Of a stretch of DNA of 64,000 bases, positions 35,201 to 43,060 are shown in pieces. The stretch covers positions 28,547 through 92,546 of the forward strand of contig NZ_KZ559485.1 in the NCBI RefSeq assembly GCF_002850745.1, in the 5' to 3' direction. Under the pieces are notes generated by a model. That model searched no databases, was not told where the DNA came from, and saw only the letters and a list, made by a program, of their open reading frames with translations. This stretch comes from Nonomuraea indica (GTDB lineage: Bacteria; Actinomycetota; Actinomycetes; Streptosporangiales; Streptosporangiaceae). Made by a program: the position numbers and the translations under genes. Positions within the stretch are counted from its first letter, which is position 1, and every line of letters starts with the position of its first letter.

Positions 35201-36072
35201 GGGCGGACGCGGAACTCGCCGCCCAGCCCATGTCGTCGGGTCATGTCTCGGCGCGGGTGCCCGCCGACTGGCTGCCGCCCGACGTCCGGCCGGGCAGCGA
35301 GGTCGTCTTCCACGGGATGCTCGAAGGGGTGGACGATCCCGCCCGCCTGGCGGACCGGCCCGACAGCGTGCGGCTGACCATCCGGGCGAGCCGGTACGCC
35401 GACGTGGGCGATCTGTCGGGCAAGCCCTCCCACGCGCTGTTCGGCCTGGGGACGCGGCTGAAGGTGCTGGCCGTCCAGGAGGCCTTCGGCGAGCGGCACC
35501 TGTTCGCGGTGCAGGTGCCCGACGGGCGCAGCGCCGACGCGACCGCGCTCCGGGTCCCCCGGATGAAACCGCCGCTCACTCCGGAGGTGCGCCACCATCT
35601 CGAGCACCATGTCGAGAGGACCGACGCGGGTGTGTGGCTGCGTGACCTCGACAACGAGCACGACCGCGAGCTGGTCACGTCGGCGCGTAACGTCCAGCCC
35701 ATCGACGGCGTCTTCTACGTGGACGGGCACGGTTCACAGGACGGCAACGCGATCGGTGACCGGACGCCCGGCGCCAAGACGATCGCGGCGCTGCTGCTGC
35801 ACAGTCCCGGCCTGAAGCCGCACGACGTGATCCTGCTGGCCAACTGTCACATCGGCACCGGGCGGTACCCGCTGGCCATCGCCCGGCACACCGGGCACGT
35901 CGTCATCGCCGCCGACTCCGCGATCGTCGTGACGGAGGACGGGCAGATGCGCGCGGTGTCCAGCGAGTTCGGCCATCTCGGCGGGCGCGGCCGGATCCGC
36001 ATCTACCTGCCGGACGACGCGGTCGCCGGCCAGGTCCTCGACACGGTGCGGGCGTGGTTCCAGGCGCCCTGA
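32257..36072 (+). CDS. 1271-residue multidomain type VII-style protein with C-terminal caspase-like domain
   Basis: GTG 32257 opens a very large protein. Residues 1-100 are a WXG100-like helical domain (IPAWMRPWIGWAVGMDWPQA, DESRLFALADALVQAAYRIA). Two or three hydrophobic helices lie at about 105-220. A Pro/Asp/Gly linker with repeated TPPRPD units covers about 275-315. Residues about 435-830 hold three related modules, each opening with a V-T-x-x-DGS-x-A hairpin, two continuing like a kinase N-lobe and hinge (LGQELGLNTPAVHP, LLLDWVYGDPG). Residues about 1010-1090 resemble an ADP-ribosyltransferase. The C-terminus has DGHGSQDG (His1158) and LLANCHIGTG (Cys1197), the dyad of clan CD proteases. 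It follows a WXG100-like gene by six bases. A secreted effector or toxin is inferred. Confidence 0.6.
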   Translation: MLLDGDIPAWMRPWIGWAVGMDWPQADESRLFALADALVQAAYRIAEGSAVWIPDRDTWDGEALRAFAKHASRAVGGRRAEVITRLVTMAIALNDLGVQVQYTKWMIKLMIGLLIVQLVALLPVLANPATAGLGVTTAGWRALLTRKAVEALARRLMFNIGLFGGLMFAMDLTVQSQQERRDRIDWNQALASLGAGALNGVFLTGTTLLAPPRTLLGFMGASGAAGGLTDATMQAFDDQPFDLERLLKGVSSGAIGAADAHWATWNPHFGGRGADGAPPPPDGGTPPRPDAGDGDGTPPRPDDGDGGTPPHPDSGNGSRTTLADHSTAAHTGREPGWTPADAVRTSGDRPLPHPAAADPRPGPAQAVPAMAARATQGDANGPAAHPARREPPVLRADQMDDKLNWGHARPADPPRTPYEFSQVAGKKIMGAWEPAGDDSARVTLADGSHAMVTDLPTRQDRDAKVLMARLGQELGLNTPAVHPVGEKRLLLDWVYGDPGQMTWNGGPWNLSRDAPTRDSVLVGLMGALIRDEPAFANALSGDARLMPAPAVATLMSRFFVRDMGAGQEVWAPNPLTPADALRVEQALQSMRADFRDAGMMDAYRRMTAAVREIKENAVRTHSVFKVDPAELLPEISVRELNARAEHIAELVAGLTDAAPPGAGRTLMDPVRRLADNIGDIVASRDSDLGRVVTFGDGSQALALTGEAAAVALDAALTGRVLGLHVPAVHRAPDGTVYQAHGSDQLRTSLATGIRDSSLLPTKEEVVTFNDGSRAIRHEFRTAESADELEARVHALHGLRDGHPGTYRAAPTVVYESRVSPWQWTDDTPVLSAAVRQELDRRALHAWLTRPDLPPGMLRDNPRMEHLKPGAALLDEADSSALRARFEAARADFERYGLSSRLEEHLDLIGRSSPDAALDLGPLRDPGQLVPDFRETPWQPPRGQVSPLRHLLEETNLHQVNELAVGRAADPALVPAAEAFLDRADAELAAQPMSSGHVSARVPADWLPPDVRPGSEVVFHGMLEGVDDPARLADRPDSVRLTIRASRYADVGDLSGKPSHALFGLGTRLKVLAVQEAFGERHLFAVQVPDGRSADATALRVPRMKPPLTPEVRHHLEHHVERTDAGVWLRDLDNEHDRELVTSARNVQPIDGVFYVDGHGSQDGNAIGDRTPGAKTIAALLLHSPGLKPHDVILLANCHIGTGRYPLAIARHTGHVVIAADSAIVVTEDGQMRAVSSEFGHLGGRGRIRIYLPDDAVAGQVLDTVRAWFQAP

Positions 36073-36167
36073 CGCCGCGGGGCGGCGCCCCGCATCCCGC
36101 TCCGCGCGGACCTGCCTGCCGTCGGGCGGGCTCGTACGGCGCCGTCCGAGCCCGCCGCCCCCGGGCC

Positions 36168-36737
36168 TCAGACGCCGATCCACCAGAGCTGCTCGCCGCC
36201 CTGGTGGCAACGCCACTGGTAGATGTCCGTCCACTCCTCGACGAACCGGGCGTCCAGGCACTTCTTGGTCGCCACGTTCCAGAACTCGTAGTACCCGTCG
36301 TTGCGCGCCACGAGGTGCCATTTCTGGTTGGTGCCCTGGTGACAGCCGTACGTCATGGCGGTGGCTCCGTCGGCCGTGGACCAGCCGCCGATCTCCAGGC
36401 ACGCCTTGGTGGCGGTGTTGACGACGACGTACTGGTGCGGCACGTCGTTGCCGGCGCCGTCCTTGACCTTGACGAGGTCCCAGCGGTCGTGTCCCCAACC
36501 GGAGTTGCAGCGCAGGAGCAGGACGTTCCCTCCGTCGGTGCCCGGCCCGTTGACGCATCGGCGGCTGCGGATGTTCCAGAGGATGATGTTGCGCCGCTCT
36601 CCGGGGGCCTCGGCGAGCCGCGCCGCGCCCGCGGACGAGGCGCCCGCCGTGGTGGCCTCCGCGAGGACCTGGGTGGAGAACGCCGCGACGAGGGCGAGGG
36701 CGGCGGCGGCCGCGCGACGGCGGAACGCGTGTGTCAT
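36168..36737 (-). CDS. Secreted ricin-type beta-trefoil lectin
   Basis: A 189-residue exported protein. The signal peptide MTHAFRRRAAAAALALVAAF ends near an ALA/AEA-type site. The rest is one beta-trefoil of three repeats, each with a CxN/CLE and QxW-type element: RCVNGPGTDGGNVLLLRC, ACLEIGGW with QKWHLV, and KCLDARF ending QLWWIGV. Such lectins bind sugars, often galactose-like. It has no catalytic domain. It is convergent with the type VII-like operon and divergent from the esterase gene. The in-frame extension to 36872 lacks signal-peptide logic. Confidence 0.85.
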   Translation of the reverse strand: MTHAFRRRAAAAALALVAAFSTQVLAEATTAGASSAGAARLAEAPGERRNIILWNIRSRRCVNGPGTDGGNVLLLRCNSGWGHDRWDLVKVKDGAGNDVPHQYVVVNTATKACLEIGGWSTADGATAMTYGCHQGTNQKWHLVARNDGYYEFWNVATKKCLDARFVEEWTDIYQWRCHQGGEQLWWIGV

Positions 36738-36804
36738 CTCGGGCTCCTTCTGGATCGCTGGGTGGGAGACGACCGTCGCACGGCCGAAGGGGCCGATCGA
36801 GGGC

Positions 36805-36978
36805 GTACGGAACGTCCGTACAAGCCCGTACAGGAGCCCGCCCCGCGTTCCACGGCCACGGGCGGGCAGCACGCCGGCCGGCAGACCTCATGCATGCATC
36901 AACGATTGAGGGTCCGTGGCAGCCAAAGCGGAGATATCGGGCGCAAAGTCTACATCGAAAGTTCAACGATACCGTTGA
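36805..36978. promoter_or_regulatory. Lectin/esterase intergenic region with two inverted repeats
   Basis: This 244-bp divergent gap holds GTACGG-AACGT-CCGTAC (36805-36821), with another CCGTACA copy just after. TCAACG-ATAC-CGTTGA (36963-36978) overlaps the ribosome site (TTGAGG) three bases before the esterase ATG. TCAACGAT also occurs at 36899-36906. The second repeat could act as an operator or as an RNA hairpin hiding the ribosome site. Confidence 0.45.
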
Positions 36979-36981
36979 GGC

Positions 36982-38148
36982 ATGGACATCAAGGACACGG
37001 CCCGGGCGCTCGACGGCGCGGGCATCTCGGCGTTCCTCCGGTCGCTTCCCACCCAACCCCTGCTGCTCGGCCTGGGCGAGGCCAGGCACTTCGTCGCGGA
37101 GCTGGGCGAGCTCCGCAACGAGATCTTCCGGCACCTGGTCGACCACGAGGGCTACCGGTCGTTCGCCATCGAGAGCGACTGCCTCATGGGGCTCGCGGTG
37201 GACGACTACATCGCGACGGGCGAGGGCACGCTCGACGACGTCATGGAACGCGGCTTCAGCCACGACTTCGGCACGTCACCGGCCAACCGCGAGCTCGTCC
37301 GCTGGATGCGCGCGTACAACGAGGAGCATGACGAGAAGCTCCGGTTCTTCGGGATCGACGCCCCGGTGGAGTACTGGGCGGCGAGCCCGCGCGAGGCGCT
37401 CACCGGCCTGCACGCCCTCCTCGACGGCCCGCTTCCGTGCAGCGGGGAGACCCTCGACACGCTGCTGGGCCCGGACGAGCGGTGGTCGAACCAGGCCGCG
37501 GCCATGGACCCGTCCCAGTCGATCGGCCGGTCGGCCGAGGCCCTGCGCCTGCGGCTGATCGCCGACGACCTGGTGGCGCTGCTCGACACGCAGTTGCCGC
37601 GGCTGGGCGCGGAGGACAGGGAGCGGGCGGCGCTGTACGGGCGCACCGCCGTCGGCCTGCTCCGCTACCACTACTGGATGGCCGACGACTCCCCGTCACG
37701 GTGGACCCGGCTGTCGGCCCTGCGGGACGCGATGATGGCCGCCAACCTGCGTGCCGTCGCCGAGCGCGGCCCTGCCCTGGTCTTCGGCTCCAACCTCCAC
37801 CTGCAGCGGAACAAGAGCCTCATGCCGTTCGGCGACCAGCGGTTGGAGTGGTGGAGCGCCGGGGCGATCGCCGCGACGCACCTGGGTGACCAGTACGCCT
37901 TCCTGGCCTCGGCCTTCGGCACGGTCGGCGACGACACCCCGCCCCCGGACACCGTCGAGGGCATCCTTTCCACGCTGCCGTGGGACCAATCCCTCATCGA
38001 CGCCGGCCGCCTGGCCGAGGCCGTCAAGCAGGCCACCCCGCGCGTCTCCCAGGACTTCGCCTACTTCCCGCTCGACCCGGCGCAGCTCCACAGGGCCGAC
38101 GGCCTCGTCTTCCTCAAGCGGGCCGTCCGGCTGAAGAAGCTGGGTTGA
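36982..38148 (+). CDS. Erythromycin-esterase-like hydrolase
   Basis: A 388-residue member of the erythromycin esterase (EreA/succinoglycan) superfamily. The conserved catalytic signature region LLGLGEARHFVAELGELRNE contains the Glu/His pair. RSFAIESDC follows, and RFFGIDAPVEYWA and LVFGSNLHLQRNKSLMPFGD are later blocks with the second His. Length and block order are normal. Known members open macrolide rings, but many homologues have other, unknown targets. A resistance role is possible, not shown. Confidence 0.82.
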   Translation: MDIKDTARALDGAGISAFLRSLPTQPLLLGLGEARHFVAELGELRNEIFRHLVDHEGYRSFAIESDCLMGLAVDDYIATGEGTLDDVMERGFSHDFGTSPANRELVRWMRAYNEEHDEKLRFFGIDAPVEYWAASPREALTGLHALLDGPLPCSGETLDTLLGPDERWSNQAAAMDPSQSIGRSAEALRLRLIADDLVALLDTQLPRLGAEDRERAALYGRTAVGLLRYHYWMADDSPSRWTRLSALRDAMMAANLRAVAERGPALVFGSNLHLQRNKSLMPFGDQRLEWWSAGAIAATHLGDQYAFLASAFGTVGDDTPPPDTVEGILSTLPWDQSLIDAGRLAEAVKQATPRVSQDFAYFPLDPAQLHRADGLVFLKRAVRLKKLG

Positions 38149-38195
38149 CGGGCGCGTGCGCGGCGACGGCCCCGCGCCGTGACCAGGTGTGACTC

Positions 38196-38225
38196 TTGAC
38201 ATACCGGATGTGGCGCGCTTAGCCT
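38196..38225 (+). promoter_or_regulatory. Promoter of the glycerol-type operon
   Basis: A perfect -35 box TTGACA (38196-38201) and TAGCCT (38220-38225) as -10, 18 bp apart, match the vegetative actinobacterial consensus. Transcription would begin near 38232, about seven bases before the leader hairpin and 100 bases before the first gene. Confidence 0.65.
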
Positions 38226-38238
38226 CACCCCAATCGAC

Positions 38239-38282
38239 AGGCACAGACGAAGACACCCTGTCAGCGGTCTTCGTCTGTGCCT
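38239..38282 (+). terminator. Leader hairpin, candidate GlpP-controlled terminator
   Basis: AGGCACAGACGAAGAC and GTCTTCGTCTGTGCCT form a perfect 16-bp stem with a 12-nt loop, followed by TTTGTCGTT. It lies between a good promoter and the first gene of an operon that ends with a GlpP antiterminator gene. In Bacillus subtilis, GlpP with glycerol 3-phosphate prevents termination at such leaders. The T-tract is weak, so termination strength is uncertain. It is unlikely to be the esterase terminator, because the promoter lies between them. Confidence 0.7.
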
Positions 38283-38335
38283 TTGTCGTTCCCGGACCGC
38301 TGGCCAGGGTTTCGACCACCCGAAAGGCGGCGGGC

Positions 38336-39769
38336 ATGCACGACCCGGCGAGCACGAGAACCACGGTCATCAGCAGCGCAGGAGACGCGGCCGACCTCAT
38401 CGACACCCTCAAGACCCTGAGCGGCCGGGCCAACGGCATCTGGTTCCTGGCCCTGGCGGGCCTGTTCCTGGACGCCTACTCCAACGCCGCGCTCGGAGCC
38501 GGTCTGGCCCCCATGGTCAAGCAGCTCGGCCTGTCTCCCACGCAGGTCGGGCTGCTCACCGCGATGGCTCCGGCGATCGCAATCGTCTCCAACCCGTTCG
38601 GCGGCTGGCTCGCCGCACGCATCGGCCGCGTCAAGCCGCTGCTGATGACCAAGGTGATCTTCGCCGCGGGCGCCCTGCTCACCGCCGTGGGCTCGGACTT
38701 CCAGACGGTCTTCGCCGGGCGGACCCTGGTCGGCATCGCCTACGGCATCGACTTCGCGGTGGCCATGGCGCTGCTCGCCGAGTACACCCCGGCCTCGCTC
38801 AAGGGCAGGCTCAACTTCTGGCAGGGGGTCTGGTACACCGCGACGACCACCAACCTGCTCCTCACGCTGCTGTTCTACAAGTTCGACGTGGGCGCCGACA
38901 TCTGGCGCTGGTCCGTCAGCTCCTCGGCCGTCTTCGCGCTGCTCCTGTTCGTGCTGCAACTGGCCTTCCTGGTGGAGAGCCCCACCTGGCTGGCGTCCAA
39001 GGGCAGGCTGCGCGAGTCCGTGGCCAACCTGCGCCGCATGTACGGCTTCGCCGCCCAGGAAGGGCCGATGGCGACCGGCCAGGCCGACGAGGCCCGGCAC
39101 CAGGTCGGGCTCCGCGACGCGGGCGTCCTCTTCCGCCGTCCCTACCTGCCCCGGACCGTGCTGTCCACGGCGATCTCCCTCACCCAGGCCATGCAGTACT
39201 TCGCCGTGGGCTGGTACCTGCCGGTGATCAGCCTCGAGCTGTTCGGCAAGGAGTTCGAGAAGGCGACCATGGGCGCCATGGCGTTCAACGCGGTCGGCAT
39301 CGTCGGGGGTTGCCTGTCGGCCTACTTCGGCCGCCGGCTCGGGCTGCGGGTCAGCTCGATGGCCGGATACGCCGTGGTGTTCGTCGCGCTGCTGGTCATG
39401 GGGGCCACGTTCAAGCAGCTCCCCGTCGCCCTGGCGGCGCTGCTGCCCGTGCTGTTCATCTTCTTCCACTCCGCCGGACCCGGCCCGAACGGCAAGTCGA
39501 TCGCGGCGCTGTCCTACCGCAGCGACATCCGCACCCTGGGCACCGGCGTGACCGGCATGCTCGGCAGCTTCGGCTCGGTCGCCGGCCTGTACCTGTTCCC
39601 GCAGCTGCAGTCCGGCATCGGGGTCGGCAACAGCCTGATGGTGCTGTCCGTGGTGCCGCTGGCCGGCCTGCTCACCTGCCTGGCGATCAGGTGGGATCCG
39701 ACCCGTACGGCGATCAACCTGGAGGAGGAGCCGATCCACCTCCAGCAGCGCCAGCCGGTGTCCGCCTGA
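38336..39769 (+). CDS. MFS transporter of the glycerol-type operon
   Basis: A 477-residue MFS permease with 12 predicted helices. The loop 2-3 motif is NPFGGWLAARIGRVKPLL, and LVGIAYGIDFAVAMALLAEY with PASLKGRLNFWQG resembles sugar-porter helices 4-5. A cytoplasmic loop of about 70 residues separates the two halves. ATG 38336 is chosen after GAAAGG; the frame continues to 38189 but crosses the leader hairpin. It is the first gene behind the leader, so it likely imports glycerol, a polyol or a phosphodiester that the next enzymes use. Confidence 0.82.
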   Translation: MHDPASTRTTVISSAGDAADLIDTLKTLSGRANGIWFLALAGLFLDAYSNAALGAGLAPMVKQLGLSPTQVGLLTAMAPAIAIVSNPFGGWLAARIGRVKPLLMTKVIFAAGALLTAVGSDFQTVFAGRTLVGIAYGIDFAVAMALLAEYTPASLKGRLNFWQGVWYTATTTNLLLTLLFYKFDVGADIWRWSVSSSAVFALLLFVLQLAFLVESPTWLASKGRLRESVANLRRMYGFAAQEGPMATGQADEARHQVGLRDAGVLFRRPYLPRTVLSTAISLTQAMQYFAVGWYLPVISLELFGKEFEKATMGAMAFNAVGIVGGCLSAYFGRRLGLRVSSMAGYAVVFVALLVMGATFKQLPVALAALLPVLFIFFHSAGPGPNGKSIAALSYRSDIRTLGTGVTGMLGSFGSVAGLYLFPQLQSGIGVGNSLMVLSVVPLAGLLTCLAIRWDPTRTAINLEEEPIHLQQRQPVSA

Positions 39770-39800
39770 TCCCGCCCGCACGACGAAAGGACCTTCACGG

Positions 39801-41390
39801 ATGACCAGGGAACGCCGCCGCGGCGTGCTCGGCATCGATGAGGGCACCACGGGCACCCGCGCGGCCGTCGTCCTGGACGACGGCGGCGCGGCCCCGCCCG
39901 CGTACCTGCCCATCTCGGTCAGCTCGCCCGACCACCTGCGCGTCGAGCAGGACGGCGCGGAGATCTGGGAGCGCACCGTCCAGGTCTGCCGCGAGGCCCT
40001 GGCCTGGGCCGCCGCCCACCAGGTGGAGATCACCGGAGTCTCGATCTCCACCCAGCGCGCGACGGTCCTGCTGTGGGACACCGAGACCGGCCGGCCGCTC
40101 AGCCCCGCCGTGGTCTGGCAGGACCGCAGGTACGCCGCACGGCTGCGGGCGTGGGAGCCCGAATGGGACGCCCACCTCGCCGAGCACACCGGCCGGCCGG
40201 TCGGCTCACGCGCGCCACTGCTGTGGGCGGCGGAGGAGATCGCCGGCAACGCGGCCGCCCGCCGGGCGCACGCGGCGGGCAGGCTGGCGTTCGGCTCGAT
40301 CGACACCTGGCTGGTGTGGAAGCTCACCGGGGGCGCGCGCCACGTCATGTCCGCCACGAACGCCGTCGCCGCGGGCGCCTACGACCTGCGCACCGGTGAC
40401 TGGCACGAGCCCTGGGTCACGTTCCTCGGCTGCCCTCCCGACGTGCTGCCCCGGATCGTCGACGAGGACGGCGACTTCGGCACGACCGACCCGGCGGTCC
40501 TCGGCGCGCGGCTGCCCATCCTGTCCGTCATGGGCGACCAGCACGCGGCGATGCTCGCGCTCGGCGCGCACCGGCCCGGCCAGGCCATGTGCGTCCACGG
40601 GACGGGAACGTTCCTCGACGCCGTCGCCGGCGAGCGGCCGCCGGCCCACCGCCGCCCGGTGCCCGGGGTGCTCACCCTGGTCGGCTGGCGCTCCCGCGGC
40701 GTGCCCGTGTTCAGCGTGGAGGCGTTCGCCGCGACGACCGGCTCCGCGCTGCGCTGGCTGTGCGACGAGATCGGCCTGTTCGCGTCGCCGCGCGAGCTGG
40801 CGGGACTGGCCCGCGAGCACCCCGGCCCCTCCCGGGTGACCTTCCTGCCGGCCCTGACCGGGATGCGCACCCCCGTGTGGGCGCCCGAGGCGACCGGCCT
40901 GCTGGCCGGTCTCAGCCTGTCCACCACCCGGGCGGAGCTGGCCCGCGGCATCCTCGACGGCGTCGCGCACTCCGTGTGCGACCTGCTGGACGGCGTGGAG
41001 GAGGCCATGGGGCAGCCGGTCACCGAGCTGGTCTGCGGCGGCGGGCTCGCCTCCAGCGACGTCCTGATGTCCAGCCAGGCCGGCCTGCTCGGCCGGCCGG
41101 TGCGGCGCGCCCACGACCACGAGAGCGCCAGCCTGCGCGGCGCCGCCTACCTCGGCGGCGTGCGGGCGGGGCTGTGGCCGAGCGTCTCGGCGGCGGTCGC
41201 CGCGCTCCCGGTCGCCCCCGCCTTCGAACCGTCCCTGTCCGAGCCCGAACGCCAGGAGAGCCGGGCAGCCTGGCGTGACCTGCTGGCCCGCCACGTCCCG
41301 GTCCCGCCGCCCGCCCCCCGCCGGCCGTCCACGCCGCCGCCCGGCTCCGGCGGCTCCCGACCCGACTCACCGGAGGAATCAACGTCGTGA
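39801..41390 (+). CDS. FGGY-family carbohydrate kinase (glycerol-kinase-like)
   Basis: A 529-residue FGGY kinase. The N-terminal phosphate loop GIDEGTTGTRAAVV resembles the GIDQGTTSTR of glycerol kinase, and ISTQRATVLLWDTETGRPLS, then PAVVWQDRR, keep the substrate-site Arg. Later blocks are SVMGDQHAAMLALG, GTGTFLD and ELVCGGGLASSDVLMSSQAG. The C-terminal 30 residues are a Pro/Ser-rich tail. It sits before glpD with a four-base overlap, so glycerol or a related polyol is the likely substrate, but divergence from GlpK leaves this open. Confidence 0.82.
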   Translation: MTRERRRGVLGIDEGTTGTRAAVVLDDGGAAPPAYLPISVSSPDHLRVEQDGAEIWERTVQVCREALAWAAAHQVEITGVSISTQRATVLLWDTETGRPLSPAVVWQDRRYAARLRAWEPEWDAHLAEHTGRPVGSRAPLLWAAEEIAGNAAARRAHAAGRLAFGSIDTWLVWKLTGGARHVMSATNAVAAGAYDLRTGDWHEPWVTFLGCPPDVLPRIVDEDGDFGTTDPAVLGARLPILSVMGDQHAAMLALGAHRPGQAMCVHGTGTFLDAVAGERPPAHRRPVPGVLTLVGWRSRGVPVFSVEAFAATTGSALRWLCDEIGLFASPRELAGLAREHPGPSRVTFLPALTGMRTPVWAPEATGLLAGLSLSTTRAELARGILDGVAHSVCDLLDGVEEAMGQPVTELVCGGGLASSDVLMSSQAGLLGRPVRRAHDHESASLRGAAYLGGVRAGLWPSVSAAVAALPVAPAFEPSLSEPERQESRAAWRDLLARHVPVPPPAPRRPSTPPPGSGGSRPDSPEESTS

Positions 41391-43060
41391 TCCGGCTACC
41401 CGAACGCAAGGCGAGATCGGAGACGAAGAACGCCATCCGCCGCACCCCGCTGCGGCTCGACCGCCGCGAGCAGCTCGACCGGCTCACCTCCCGCCCTGTC
41501 GACGTCCTCGTCGTCGGCGGCGGCGTGACCGGCTGCTACACCGCGCTGGACGCCGCCACCCGCGGCCTGTCCGTCGCGCTGGTCGAACGGGACGACTTCG
41601 CCTCCGGCACGTCGTCCAAGTCGTCGAAGATGGTGCACGGCGGCCTGCGCTACATCGAGCAGGGCAACCTGCCGCTGGTCCGGCGCTCGCTGCTCGAACG
41701 CCAGCGGTTCCGCCGCAACGCGCCGCACCTGGTGCAGCGGCTGCCGTTCGTCTTCCCCGTGCTCACCCAGGACGGCGTCTTCGACGCGCGCATCGCCAAG
41801 GCCTTCGAAGGCCTGCTGTGGACCTACGACCTGGCCGGAGGGTGGCGGATCGGCCGCCTGCACAGGCGGCTCACCGTGCCGGAGGTCCTCGTCCGCGCCC
41901 CGCGCCTGCGCGCCGACCGGCTCAGGGGCGGCCTGCTCTACTACGACAGCCGCACCGACGACGCGCGCCTGACCCTGACCATCGCGCGGACCGCGGCGCA
42001 CTTCGGCGCGACCGTGCTGAACGGCGCCACCTGCCGCGCGCTCATCCGCGAGGGCGGCCGGGTACGCGGCGCCACCGTCGAGGTGGACGGCCGGGACGTG
42101 GACGTGCGCGCCGGTGTGGTGATCAACGCGACCGGGGTCTGGTCGGACACCCTCGACGGGCTGTCGGACCCGGGCCACCGGCCCCGGATCCGGCCCGCGA
42201 AGGGCGTGCACATCATCGTGCCGTGGACCCGGCTGCCCGTGGACGGCACCGTGACCGTGCCGATCCCCGGCCGGGCCCGCCGCGCCACCTGCACCCGGTG
42301 GGGCGACGTGGTCGTGGTCGGCACGACCGACACCGACTACGACGGCTCCCTCGACGAGGTGCTGTGCACCCGCGAGGAGATGGAGTACCTCCTCGACGGC
42401 GCCAACACCGCCTTCGACGCCGACCTCGCCCCGGCCGACGTGGTCGGCTCGATGGCCGGGCTGCGGCCCCTGGTCGGCGGCAAGGAGGGCGCCACCCTCG
42501 ACATGAGCCGCGACCACCGCGTCTCGACGGACGCGCACGGGCTGGTCACCGTCACCGGCGGCAAGCTCACCACCAGCCGCCACATGGGCGAGCTGGTGGT
42601 CGACGAGGCGCTGAAGGTGCTCGGCCGCCGGGCCGGCTGCCGGACGGCGCGGCTGCCCCTGCTGGGCGGCGCCGGCTACGACGCGGAGGCCACCTCCGCC
42701 ACCGGCGGGGTGGGGGCCCACCTGGGCGAGCGGTACGGGACCGAGGCGCGCTTCGTGGCCGACCTCTTCGCCGAGGACCCGTCGCTCATCGAGCCGATCA
42801 TCGAGGGCGCCGGCCACCTGCGCGCCGAGGTGGTCTACGCGGCCCGCTGCGAGCTGGCGCGGACCGTCGACGACGTGCTGTCACGCCGCACGCGGATGCG
42901 GCTGTTCGCCCGCGACCTGTCGGTGAAGGCGGCCCCCGAGGTCGGACGGCTGCTCCAGCGGGAGCTGGGCCTGTCCGACGAGGAGGTCGCCCGCCAGGTC
43001 GACGACTACGTCTCCGGCGTCGAGCGGGAGAAGACCGTACTGATGGAAGGACTTTCATGA
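41387..43060 (+). CDS. glpD: Glycerol-3-phosphate dehydrogenase
   Basis: A 557-residue FAD enzyme that oxidises sn-glycerol 3-phosphate to dihydroxyacetone phosphate and passes electrons to quinone. The FAD motif is VLVVGGGVTGCYTALDAATR at residues 35-55. DFASGTSSKSSKMVHGGLRY is the GlpD signature, LRPLVGGKEG and TVTGGKLTTSRHMGELVVDE are later blocks, and the C-terminal helical domain is present. GTG 41387 overlaps the kinase stop (GTGA). It completes kinase-dehydrogenase use of glycerol. Confidence 0.92.
   Translation: MIRLPERKARSETKNAIRRTPLRLDRREQLDRLTSRPVDVLVVGGGVTGCYTALDAATRGLSVALVERDDFASGTSSKSSKMVHGGLRYIEQGNLPLVRRSLLERQRFRRNAPHLVQRLPFVFPVLTQDGVFDARIAKAFEGLLWTYDLAGGWRIGRLHRRLTVPEVLVRAPRLRADRLRGGLLYYDSRTDDARLTLTIARTAAHFGATVLNGATCRALIREGGRVRGATVEVDGRDVDVRAGVVINATGVWSDTLDGLSDPGHRPRIRPAKGVHIIVPWTRLPVDGTVTVPIPGRARRATCTRWGDVVVVGTTDTDYDGSLDEVLCTREEMEYLLDGANTAFDADLAPADVVGSMAGLRPLVGGKEGATLDMSRDHRVSTDAHGLVTVTGGKLTTSRHMGELVVDEALKVLGRRAGCRTARLPLLGGAGYDAEATSATGGVGAHLGERYGTEARFVADLFAEDPSLIEPIIEGAGHLRAEVVYAARCELARTVDDVLSRRTRMRLFARDLSVKAAPEVGRLLQRELGLSDEEVARQVDDYVSGVEREKTVLMEGLS

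Noticed and set aside
32470..35730. A 1086-codon open frame on the minus strand opposite the giant protein
   Set aside because: Its translation is Arg/Gly/Val-rich with no motif; it is the mirror of high third-position GC in the true gene. The plus-strand frame has recognisable domains and a partner gene.
41275..43056. Open frame leading into the ADPS-like gene
   Set aside because: It is out of frame with the well-supported glpD gene and carries no motif. The oxidase starts at ATG 43057.
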